16,161 bases of DNA from Schlegelella_A sp031360885 (GTDB lineage: Bacteria > Pseudomonadota > Gammaproteobacteria > Burkholderiales > Burkholderiaceae_C), in contig JANMCC010000137.1 in assembly GCA_031360885.1 (NCBI GenBank), positions 1 through 16,161 on the forward strand, read 5' to 3'. Below the pieces are notes generated by a model. That model made no database searches and was not told the DNA's origin. It was given only the letters and a program-made list of their open reading frames with translations. This document shows, piece after piece, positions 1 through 6,594 of this stretch; the first letter of the stretch is position 1; the number at the start of each line of letters is the position of its first letter. The position numbers and the translations under genes are program-made.

Positions 1-59
1 CCCCCACCCCCCCCGCCCGGACGGCCGTGCTGTCTGTCTGATTCGCCGGGTTAGAACAT

Positions 60-761
60 ATGGCTGGTAGTGGCGGTTGGTCCAATATCTTCCTTCAGAT
101 GATGGCGGGCGACACGCCGCCGAAGATCGGGCTGCCCGTGATCGGCGAGGGGCAGCTCGAGCTTCCGTGGATGACGCAGATCGAGCTTCTGAGCTTCTCG
201 TGGACCCTCGAGGTCAAGCACAAGGCGCCGGTCAGCAAGAGCGGGGGCTTGTTGGGCGCTGCCGCGGGCATGGCCGCCGGAGCGGTGGTCGGCAACGTGG
301 CCGGTGCCGTCGGCGGACAGGCCGGATTGGCGGTGGCTGCTGCTGCTGCTTCCGCCGCCTCCTTCATCAAGGACTTCAAGGACATCCCGCAGATCAAGCT
401 CGGCGTGCTCAAGATGCAGAAGCGTTTCGACATCGCTTCCGCGCGCCTCCATAGCTGCGCCGATCTCGACATCCCGATTCAATCGGCGCTGGTCTCGGTG
501 CTGCACATCAAGCAGGGGGCGCGCTCGATCCACGAGCCCGGCTTCACCCTGCTGGCGACCAGCGGCAAGATCGAGAAGATCGAAATCAAGATGGAGAAGG
601 GCGACAAGGGCGTCGAGGTCGTCGAGGACTTCGAGCTCCAGTTCGAGAACATCGTCGTCACGTACTCCAAGCGGCTTGGCATCGACAACATCCCGATGCC
701 GCCTTTCGCCTACTTCAAGCCGAAGGCTCCGACCGGCGGTCCCAGCGTTCCGGGTATCTAG
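60..761 (+). CDS. hcp: Hcp-like T6SS tube protein with an internal glycine-zipper insertion
   Basis: A 233-aa protein that I read as an Hcp (T6SS inner-tube) homologue. The segment QIELLSFSWTLEV (residues 40-52) matches the 'IDVLAWSWG' strand of classical Hcp. The part from about residue 112 (IKLGVLKMQKRFDIAS...SALVSVLHI) and the late FELQFENIVVTY strand match the second half of the fold. Classical Hcp is about 160-170 aa. The extra length is mainly residues 58-110, inserted where normal Hcp has the extended beta2-beta3 loop. Residues 62-102 are almost entirely Gly/Ala/Val/Leu, with glycines at 62, 66, 70, 74, 78, 82 and 86. There is no signal peptide. The start is fixed by an in-frame stop at 39-41; no good Shine-Dalgarno is visible. 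The gene abuts the next Hcp-like gene with no spacer. It could be a structural ring subunit or an evolved Hcp carrying an effector or membrane-active segment. The family call is fairly sure; the role of the insertion is unknown. Confidence 0.75.
   Translation: MAGSGGWSNIFLQMMAGDTPPKIGLPVIGEGQLELPWMTQIELLSFSWTLEVKHKAPVSKSGGLLGAAAGMAAGAVVGNVAGAVGGQAGLAVAAAAASAASFIKDFKDIPQIKLGVLKMQKRFDIASARLHSCADLDIPIQSALVSVLHIKQGARSIHEPGFTLLATSGKIEKIEIKMEKGDKGVEVVEDFELQFENIVVTYSKRLGIDNIPMPPFAYFKPKAPTGGPSVPGI
243..317 (+). other. Glycine-zipper segment inside the first Hcp-like gene
   Basis: Residues 62-86 of the protein contain seven glycines at strict four-residue spacing (62, 66, 70, 74, 78, 82, 86), with Ala, Val, Leu and Met between them and only one polar residue (Asn79). 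The hydrophobic, Ala-rich run continues to about residue 102. This is the pattern of glycine-zipper transmembrane or helix-packing segments. It lies within the insertion and is not part of the normal Hcp fold. Confidence 0.8.
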
Positions 762-1526
762 ATGTCGAACTCAGTCGCGGAGGCGTACCTCCTGATCGTT
801 CGCGAATCGAACGTACCGATCTTCGGCGAGGCCGTGCCGGTGCCGTTCACCGGGCAAATCGAGCTCGATTCGTGGGCGTGGGAAATCAAGAACAAGGAAG
901 CCGACGACCGAAAGGAAAACGAGGACGACGACGACAAGAAGAAAAAGCCCGAGCCGGACAAGAAGGGAGCCGCCAAGGGCTCGGGAACCGACGCCAAGGA
1001 GAAGCTGGAACCGATCAAGCCCGACAGCCTGATCCGAGATGTCAAGGCCATCCAGGGCAAAGCCGGGATGTCGCAGGAAGCGCGCGACAAGAAGGTCCTC
1101 GAAGTGATCAAGAAGGCTGTCGCCGGCTACAACGACGATGCCGCGAGCGACGCGGACGACAAGACGAAAAGCAAGGCCGGCGAGATGGTCCTGAAGTTCG
1201 AGAAGGGCACCGATCTCGCGACGACGCCGCTGCTCTATGCGCTGGCGCGGGGCGACATCGTCCCCAAGGCCATCCTGACGCTCTTCCACCGGTCCAAGAA
1301 TGCCCCGGTCACCTTGGCGATCACGATGGGCAACCTGCGGTTCACGAACTACACCGTCACCTGCGATCCCGACGACAAGATGGCGGACATCAAGGAGACG
1401 TGGGAGGCGACCTACCAGACCATCGACTGGATGTACCAGAACCGCCCGGCGGCGAGCGGTCCGAATTTCCTCACCCAGGGCACGGTCCGGGTGTTCGTGA
1501 TGAAGCAGGAAGTGCTTCCGTTCTGA
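762..1526 (+). CDS. hcp: Hcp-like T6SS tube protein with a charged internal insertion
   Basis: A 254-aa second Hcp-family protein. GQIELDSWAWEI (residues 31-42) aligns with the early Hcp strand. EMVLKFEKGTDLATTPLLYA (141-160) matches the conserved strand and helix that follow the long loop ('LSFTKYIDKSTPNLM' in classical Hcp). KAILTLFHR, the LRFTNYTVTC strand and ETWEATYQTIDWMY complete the fold. Residues 44-140 are an insertion very rich in Asp, Glu and Lys, including DDDDKKKKPEPDKK near residues 55-68. A stretch that looks helical and amphipathic follows at about 88-122. The insertion point is the same as in the preceding gene. The C-terminal strand VRVFVMKQEVLPF is longer than usual. The ATG follows the upstream TAG directly, so translation is probably coupled. 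The two proteins are clearly divergent rather than a recent duplication. They might form mixed rings (inference). Confidence 0.78.
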   Translation: MSNSVAEAYLLIVRESNVPIFGEAVPVPFTGQIELDSWAWEIKNKEADDRKENEDDDDKKKKPEPDKKGAAKGSGTDAKEKLEPIKPDSLIRDVKAIQGKAGMSQEARDKKVLEVIKKAVAGYNDDAASDADDKTKSKAGEMVLKFEKGTDLATTPLLYALARGDIVPKAILTLFHRSKNAPVTLAITMGNLRFTNYTVTCDPDDKMADIKETWEATYQTIDWMYQNRPAASGPNFLTQGTVRVFVMKQEVLPF

Positions 1527-1554
1527 TCCGCTCACCGCGCAGCGACTGCACACC

Positions 1555-2148
1555 ATGCCGCTCTCCAACTATCGCGACGTCAGCACACCGCTCGGCGACG
1601 TCGGCGCCGGGTTCCAGTTCGAGTTCTTCTGCGAGAGCTGCGGCGACACCTGGAAGACGCCGTTCAAGCCCTACCGTGCCGGGCAGGCGTCGGGCTTGTT
1701 CCGCCGCTTCGGCTACCTCTTCAACGAGTTCGCGAAGATCAGCGTGATCAGCGAATACGTCTACCGTCTCGGGCGGGCCGGCGGCACGACGATCGAGGTG
1801 ACCGGCTCCAAGGCGAAGACGGCCGCGCTGGAAGAGGCACAGACGATGGCGGCGCAGCGCTACGAGAAGTGCACCAACTGCCGGACGATGGTCTGCGCCA
1901 ACTGCTACGACGAGGCGACCCAGCGCTGCCTGAAGTGCGACCGGGCCGAGGGCGTGGGCTCGCAGAGCGGCACCTCGGCGAGCGCGTCGTCCACCGTCTG
2001 CCCGAACTGCCAGACGCCGTCGCAGGGCGGGCGCTTCTGCCACGAGTGCGGCTTCGACATGGCGAGCACGCACAAGAGTTGTCCGTCCTGCAGCGCCACG
2101 ATGCCCAGACAGGCGCGGTTCTGTACCGATTGCGGACACGGCTTCTAG
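1555..2148 (+). CDS. Zinc-ribbon protein with eight CxxC pairs, T6SS-embedded
   Basis: A 197-aa protein containing eight CxxC pairs: C26/C29, C106/C109, C114/C117, C125/C128, C149/C152, C162/C165, C176/C179 and C190/C193. The last four pairs form a typical double zinc-ribbon (DZR-like) module at the C-terminus (CPNC...CHECG, CPSC...CTDCG). The four N-terminal pairs could bind two further zinc ions. Residues 30-105 between the first two pairs hold an aromatic, partly hydrophobic stretch and a short Ala-rich helix. No signal peptide or catalytic motif is visible. The gene sits 28 bases after the second Hcp gene and 53 bases before tagJ, all on one strand, so it is probably part of the operon. 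It is not one of the known core T6SS components. A scaffold or adaptor role is a guess. The zinc-binding fold is well supported; the function is not. Confidence 0.8.
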   Translation: MPLSNYRDVSTPLGDVGAGFQFEFFCESCGDTWKTPFKPYRAGQASGLFRRFGYLFNEFAKISVISEYVYRLGRAGGTTIEVTGSKAKTAALEEAQTMAAQRYEKCTNCRTMVCANCYDEATQRCLKCDRAEGVGSQSGTSASASSTVCPNCQTPSQGGRFCHECGFDMASTHKSCPSCSATMPRQARFCTDCGHGF

Positions 2149-2201
2149 CGCCGCCCCGCGGTTCGGTCCAGCCCGCCACCCCAACGAAGAGCATCAACCT
2201 C

Positions 2202-3029
2202 ATGTCCGACCTTCGAACCGATGCCGAAGCCGCACTGCGCGCCGGGGATCCGGCCGCCGCGCTCAAGCAACTGACGGCGGCGGTCAAGGCCAAGCCGGCG
2301 GACGCCAAGCTGCGCATCTTCCTGGCCCAGCTGCTTTGCGTCGTCGGCCAGTGGGAACGGGCGCACACGCAGCTCAACGTCGTCGCCGACATGGACGCCG
2401 AGACGGTCGCGATGCGCGAAACCGTGGGCCATGCCATCCGCTGCGAGCTCATTCGCGCCAAGGTGTTCGCGGGACAACGCACGCCAATGGTCTTCGGCCA
2501 ACCGGACGAGTGGCTGGCGCTGCTGATCGAGTCGCTGTTGCAGAAGGCGAAGGGCGAGACGGCGATGGCCGACGACCTGGCCGCGCGGGCCTTCGACGCG
2601 GCACCCGAAGTCTCCGGCAAGCTCGACGGCCAGGCGTTCAGCTGGATCGCCGACGCCGATTCGCGCCTCGGCCCGGTGATCGAGGCCTGCGTGAACGGCC
2701 GCTACTACTGGGTGCCGTTTTCCCGGTTGGCCAGCATCACCTTCGATCCACCGGAAGACCTGCGCGACTGCGTCTGGACGCCGGCGCAGCTGATGTTCTC
2801 GAACGGCGGCGAGACGGTCGCGCTGGTGCCGACGCGCTATCCCGGGTCGGAGTCGAGCAGCGACGGCGCGATCTGCCTGGCGCGCAAGACCGAGTGGCAG
2901 GACGCGGGCAACGAGCGCTGGTTCGGCCTCGGCCAGCGCGTGCTCGTCACCGACCTCGGCGAGCACGATCTCATGGCCGTGCGCAGCATCGAGCTCGACG
3001 ACGTGCCTGCCGCTGCCGAGGCGGCATAG
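2202..3029 (+). CDS. tagJ: T6SS accessory protein TagJ/ImpE (SciE family)
   Basis: A 275-aa protein of the ImpE/SciE family. The N-terminal half is helical and TPR-like (ALRAGDPAAALKQLTAAVKAKPAD, then LAQLLCVVGQWERAHTQL). The C-terminal half has the family hallmarks YYWVPFSRLASI, PPEDLRDCVW, PAQLMFSNGG and ALVPTRYPGS. In P. aeruginosa, TagJ binds TssB and the ClpV N-domain and is thought to help sheath disassembly. An in-frame open region extends upstream to 1869 but overlaps the zinc-ribbon gene in another frame. The ATG at 2202, preceded by a weak GAAGAG, gives the normal family N-terminus. The stop overlaps the tssE GTG start by one base (TAGTG), so the two are probably coupled. TagJ presence and position fit HSI-I-like clusters. 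Confidence 0.93.
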   Translation: MSDLRTDAEAALRAGDPAAALKQLTAAVKAKPADAKLRIFLAQLLCVVGQWERAHTQLNVVADMDAETVAMRETVGHAIRCELIRAKVFAGQRTPMVFGQPDEWLALLIESLLQKAKGETAMADDLAARAFDAAPEVSGKLDGQAFSWIADADSRLGPVIEACVNGRYYWVPFSRLASITFDPPEDLRDCVWTPAQLMFSNGGETVALVPTRYPGSESSSDGAICLARKTEWQDAGNERWFGLGQRVLVTDLGEHDLMAVRSIELDDVPAAAEAA

Positions 3030-3562
3030 TGGCCGGACTCACCTCACAGGAACGACTCCAGCCGTCCCTCCTCGATCGGCTGACCGACCGGGAATCGTCA
3101 ACGAGCAAGGAACCGCTCGAGGCGAAGGTGCTGAACAAGCAGCAGTTGCGCGCGGCCGTCCTGCGCGACCTGTCCTTCCTCTTCAACACGACGCGGGCCG
3201 AGCCCGATCCCGAGCGCGGCGATCCGCGCGAGGCTGCGATCTGGAAGGACGTGCCCTACGCCCGGGCCTCGGTGCTGAACTACGGCATTCCCGCGCTCTC
3301 CGGTATCTCGATGTCGCGGCATCAGTTCGCCCTGCTCGAGCTCTCGTTCAAGCAGGCGATCCTGCTGTACGAGCCGCGCATCGATCCGCGCACGCTTTCC
3401 GTGCAGATCAATCACGGCTCCGGCTTCAACTTCCAGCACAACAGCCTGCGCCTGATCATCAAGGGCCAGATGTGGAACCAGCCGGTTCCGCTCGAGTTGC
3501 TGCTCTCCGCCGATGTCGACGTCGAAACGGGCCTAGCCGCCGTTCGCGACATGCGTACCTGA
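3029..3562 (+). CDS. tssE: T6SS baseplate protein TssE (gp25-like)
   Basis: A 177-aa TssE protein of the phage T4 gp25 family, a wedge component of the baseplate that connects to the sheath. Diagnostic segments are PSLLDRLTD near the N-terminus, the helix LRAAVLRDLSFLFNT (residues 40-54), the signature SVLNYGIPALSG (81-92), IDPRTLSVQI (118-127) and the last strand LRLIIKGQMWNQPVPLELLLS (140-160). Length is normal for the family. The start is a GTG whose first base is the last base of the tagJ stop codon. The open frame continues upstream within tagJ, but the family N-terminus begins here. Translation is probably coupled to tagJ. Confidence 0.93.
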   Translation: MAGLTSQERLQPSLLDRLTDRESSTSKEPLEAKVLNKQQLRAAVLRDLSFLFNTTRAEPDPERGDPREAAIWKDVPYARASVLNYGIPALSGISMSRHQFALLELSFKQAILLYEPRIDPRTLSVQINHGSGFNFQHNSLRLIIKGQMWNQPVPLELLLSADVDVETGLAAVRDMRT

Positions 3563-3573
3563 CCGGGCCGACG

Positions 3574-5445
3574 ATGGATCCGCGTCTTCTTCGCTACTAC
3601 AACCAGGAGCTTCGCTACCTGCGCGAGATGGGGGGCGAGTTCGCCCGCGAGTTCCCGAAGATCGCCGGCCGCCTCGGCATGGAAGGCATGGAGGTTTCCG
3701 ACCCCTATGTCGAGCGCCTGATCGAGGGTTGCGCCTTCCTCGCCGCGCGCGTGCAGCTCAAGCAGGACGCCGAGTTCCCGGAGCTGGCGCAGCGGCTGAT
3801 CGAGATGATCTCGCCCAACCTGGCCGCGCCCATCCCCTCGATGCTGGTGGCGCGGATCCAGTGCGCGAACGATCCCAATCTGGTCAACGGCCTGCGGATA
3901 CCGCGCGGCAGTGCACTCACCGGCGCCGAGACTGCGCTGAGCCGCACCCGTTGCGAGTTCCGCACCGCGCAAGACGTCGTCCTGACGCCGCTGCGCGTCG
4001 CCAGCGCCGAATATTTTCTCAGCGCTGCCGACCTTGGCCTGTCGAACCTGCCGTTGCCGGAACGTCCGCGCAGCGGCGTGCGCATCAGGCTGGAGCTCCC
4101 GACCGGGCTGGCGTTCAACCAGCTCAAGTTCGGGGCGCTGCGCTTCTACATCGGCGGCATGCCGGACGTCGCGCTTCGGCTGCACGAGCTGATGGTCGGC
4201 GCCTGCGTCGGCCTGCTCGCCGGAACCACCGGCCGCGGCGGTGACGCAAGCCGGCAGTTCATTGCCGGAAGCGCCGTTCGCGCCGCCGGCCTTCGCGACG
4301 AGGAGGCGATGCTGCCGGTGACGCTTCGCGGTCTCGCCGGGACGCGCCTGCTGCAGGAGTACTTCGCGTTTCCGCAGCGCTTTCTCTTCATCGACATTTC
4401 CGATCTGGGCGCGGCCTTCGCCAAGGCCACGGGCAACAGCTTCGAAATCGCGCTGCTCTTCAACCGCTACGTCGCTCCGCTCGAAGGCGCTGTCGATGCG
4501 AACAACTTCCAGTTGCACTGCGTCCCGGCGATCAATCTGTTCGAGCGCCGGGCCGATCGGCTGCACCTCGACGACGGCGCCACCGCCTATCACGTCGTTC
4601 CGGAGCGCACCGCGACGCTCGATTACGAGGTGTTCGACATAGTCAATGTTCGCGGCTTCCGCGACGACGGCGAGGAGCTCGTGTTCCACCCGCTGTTTGC
4701 GGCGCCGCAAGCCGAGCCCAAGGCCGAGATCGCCTACTACAGCGCCGCGCGTGAGCCGAGGCTGCCTTCGGATCGTGGCAAGCGGGAAGGTCCGCGCTCG
4801 GGCTACGTCGGCACCGAGGTCTTCCTCTCGCTCGTGGATTCGCGCGAGCACCCCTACCGCAGTCCGGTTCGCCAGCTCGGCGTGCAGATCCGCTGCACCA
4901 ATCGCGACCTGCCGCTGTTCATGCCCACGGGCCAGGCTCAGGGCGAGCTCAGCCTCAACATCACGGCGCCGATCCAGTCGATCCACATCGCGGCCGGACC
5001 GTCGCGGCCGCAGAGTGCGATGCGCGAAGGCGCGATCGCCTGGCGGCTGCTCGGCCTGCTCTCGCTCAACTACATCTCGCTGCTCGACAGCGACCCGGAG
5101 AGCGGAGCGACGGCGCTGCGCGAGATCCTGACCCTGTTCGCGCTCGGCGCCGACGTCGGCCTGAAGCGACAGATCGAGGGCGTGCGCTCGATCGGCGTTA
5201 AGCCGGTGGTGCGCCGGCATCCCGTCGCCGGGCCAATCGCCTTCAGCCGCGGACTCGAGATCCGGGTCACGGTCGACGACCTCTCGTTCGAAGGCGGCAG
5301 CGCGATCCTGCTCGGCTCGGTGCTGCACCAGTATTTCGCGCGCCATGTGTCGATGAACAGCTTTGCCCAGACCGTGCTCTCGTCGCTGACCCGGGGCGAC
5401 GTGATGACCTGGACGCCACGGCTGGGCTCGAGGGCGGTGGTGTGA
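3574..5445 (+). CDS. tssF: T6SS baseplate protein TssF (VasA/ImpG)
   Basis: A 623-aa TssF, a large baseplate wedge subunit that pairs with TssG and contacts TssK and the VgrG hub. The N-terminus has the family signature: YYNQELRYLREMGGEFA, then FPKIAGRLGM, DPYVERLIEG and LAQRLIEMISPNLAAPIPSM. Later blocks such as FPQRFLFIDISDLG, NNFQLHCVPAINLFER and YHVVP also fit. Length is normal. The ATG at 3574 is chosen because the family N-terminus starts there. An earlier in-frame ATG at 3472 would overlap tssE by about 90 bases. The stop overlaps the tssG GTG start (GTGA), so tssF and tssG are probably co-translated, consistent with their known complex. No oddities were seen. Confidence 0.95.
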   Translation: MDPRLLRYYNQELRYLREMGGEFAREFPKIAGRLGMEGMEVSDPYVERLIEGCAFLAARVQLKQDAEFPELAQRLIEMISPNLAAPIPSMLVARIQCANDPNLVNGLRIPRGSALTGAETALSRTRCEFRTAQDVVLTPLRVASAEYFLSAADLGLSNLPLPERPRSGVRIRLELPTGLAFNQLKFGALRFYIGGMPDVALRLHELMVGACVGLLAGTTGRGGDASRQFIAGSAVRAAGLRDEEAMLPVTLRGLAGTRLLQEYFAFPQRFLFIDISDLGAAFAKATGNSFEIALLFNRYVAPLEGAVDANNFQLHCVPAINLFERRADRLHLDDGATAYHVVPERTATLDYEVFDIVNVRGFRDDGEELVFHPLFAAPQAEPKAEIAYYSAAREPRLPSDRGKREGPRSGYVGTEVFLSLVDSREHPYRSPVRQLGVQIRCTNRDLPLFMPTGQAQGELSLNITAPIQSIHIAAGPSRPQSAMREGAIAWRLLGLLSLNYISLLDSDPESGATALREILTLFALGADVGLKRQIEGVRSIGVKPVVRRHPVAGPIAFSRGLEIRVTVDDLSFEGGSAILLGSVLHQYFARHVSMNSFAQTVLSSLTRGDVMTWTPRLGSRAVV

Positions 5446-6542
5446 ACGCCCCGGCCGAGCTCCCGGCGCTGACCCAGCCCGACCCGGAGGCCGAGGCCTT
5501 GTTCGCGCGCCTCGAGAAGGAGTCGTCGTCGTTCGACCTGTTCCAGGCAATGCGCCGGATCGAGTGCGCCTTCCCCGACAAGCCGCGCCTCGGCGATGCC
5601 ATGCGTCCGGTCGAGGAGCCGTTCCGGTTTGCGCAGGAGGCCTCGCTCATCTTCGCGCCGTCCCCGGTCGCCGGCTTCGAACGCCCGGAGGAGGGCGCCA
5701 AGCCCCGACTGGTGCAGCGGGTGTTCGGCTTTCTCGGACCGAACGGCGCCATGCCGATCCACTTCACCGAATACGCGCGCGAGCGGCTCCTCTACAACAG
5801 CGATCGCACGTTCGGGCGTTTCCTGGACATGCTGTTGCATCGCTTCGGCCTGTTCTTCTACAGGGCCTGGGCGCGCGCGCAGCCGGTCGTCGCGCTCGAC
5901 CGGCCCGACGACGCGCCGATCGTGCGCCACGTCGGCTCGCTGTTCGGGCTGATCGAGCCCGCGACCCGCGGTCGCGATGCGCTCGGCGACTTCCCCAAGT
6001 TGTTCTTCGCCGGCCGGCTGGCCCGCTCGGTGCGCGACGCCGACGGCCTGGAGGCCTGGCTGGCGCTGCAGTTCGGCGGACCCGTGCACGTCGACCAGTT
6101 CCAGGGCCACTGGATGCCGCTGAGTCGCGAGGAGCGCACCCGCCTGCAGCGCGACGGCCAGCCCGCGCTCGGCCGCGGCGCGGTGCTCGGCAAGACGGTC
6201 TGGGACGTGCAGCACAAGTTCCGCATCGTCATCGGCGCGCTGGCGTGGGAACGCTTCGCCACGCTCCTGCCCGACGGCACGGCGCTCGAGCAACTGCGCG
6301 CTCTGGTTCGGCAGTACGTGGGTTTCGAGTTCGCCTGGGATCTGCGTCTGATACTCAAGCGCGACGACGTGCCTGCCTGGACCCTGGCCGGCAGCCGCGA
6401 CCGGCGCGTCGGCCGCCTCGGGCGAACCGCCTGGCTGAGCGGAGGTCGGAGCTTTCGTCGTACGGCGGATGCGGACGATCTGGTCATGAACGTGGAAAGC
6501 ATCCGGCTGGGTCCGGACCGGATGGCCGCCAGCGCGGCGTGA
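5442..6542 (+). CDS. tssG: T6SS baseplate protein TssG (VasB/ImpH)
   Basis: A 366-aa TssG, the partner of TssF in the baseplate wedge. Family features include SFDLFQAMRRIECAF (residues 27-41), RFAQEASLIFAP, the block LVQRVFGFLGPNGAMPIHFTEY and FLDMLLHRFGLFFYRAWARAQP in the middle. The C-terminal part includes VWDVQHKFRIVIGAL and LVRQYVGFEFAWDLRLIL. The start is a GTG that overlaps the tssF stop by four bases, with no independent Shine-Dalgarno, so expression is most likely coupled. A 52-base spacer separates it from clpV, the first clear break in the tight tagJ-tssE-tssF-tssG series. Confidence 0.94.
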   Translation: MNAPAELPALTQPDPEAEALFARLEKESSSFDLFQAMRRIECAFPDKPRLGDAMRPVEEPFRFAQEASLIFAPSPVAGFERPEEGAKPRLVQRVFGFLGPNGAMPIHFTEYARERLLYNSDRTFGRFLDMLLHRFGLFFYRAWARAQPVVALDRPDDAPIVRHVGSLFGLIEPATRGRDALGDFPKLFFAGRLARSVRDADGLEAWLALQFGGPVHVDQFQGHWMPLSREERTRLQRDGQPALGRGAVLGKTVWDVQHKFRIVIGALAWERFATLLPDGTALEQLRALVRQYVGFEFAWDLRLILKRDDVPAWTLAGSRDRRVGRLGRTAWLSGGRSFRRTADADDLVMNVESIRLGPDRMAASAA

Positions 6543-6580
6543 GCCGCTCGCCTTGGCAGAACGCAAAACGAATCGAGAGA

Positions 6581-6586
6581 GAGGGG
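6581..6586 (+). promoter_or_regulatory. Ribosome binding site of clpV
   Basis: GAGGGG lies eight bases before the ATG at 6595, inside a purine-rich run (6574-6594). It is among the clearest Shine-Dalgarno sites of the window. It supports 6595 rather than the out-of-frame ATG at 6588, and indicates independent initiation after the tssG stop. Confidence 0.65.
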
Positions 6587-6594
6587 AATGAGGA

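Noticed and set aside
1..59. C-rich leader before the first gene as a promoter or regulatory element
   Set aside because: Only a cytosine-rich run (1-18) and ordinary sequence are present. I see no convincing -35/-10 pair or operator, and the upstream context is cut off.
351..365. Possibility that the hydrophobic stretch of the first Hcp results from a frameshift or assembly error
   Set aside because: The frame stays open, and the strands before and after the segment both fit Hcp in the same frame. The regular glycine spacing also argues for selection.
1869..2201. Upstream extension of the tagJ reading frame
   Set aside because: It would overlap the zinc-ribbon gene almost throughout, and its translation is Arg-rich and unlike the TagJ family N-terminus.
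3412..5550. Long minus-strand open frame opposite tssF
   Set aside because: Low-complexity Arg/Ala/Gln/Glu-rich translation with no domain, lying opposite a full-length TssF; a GC-content artefact.
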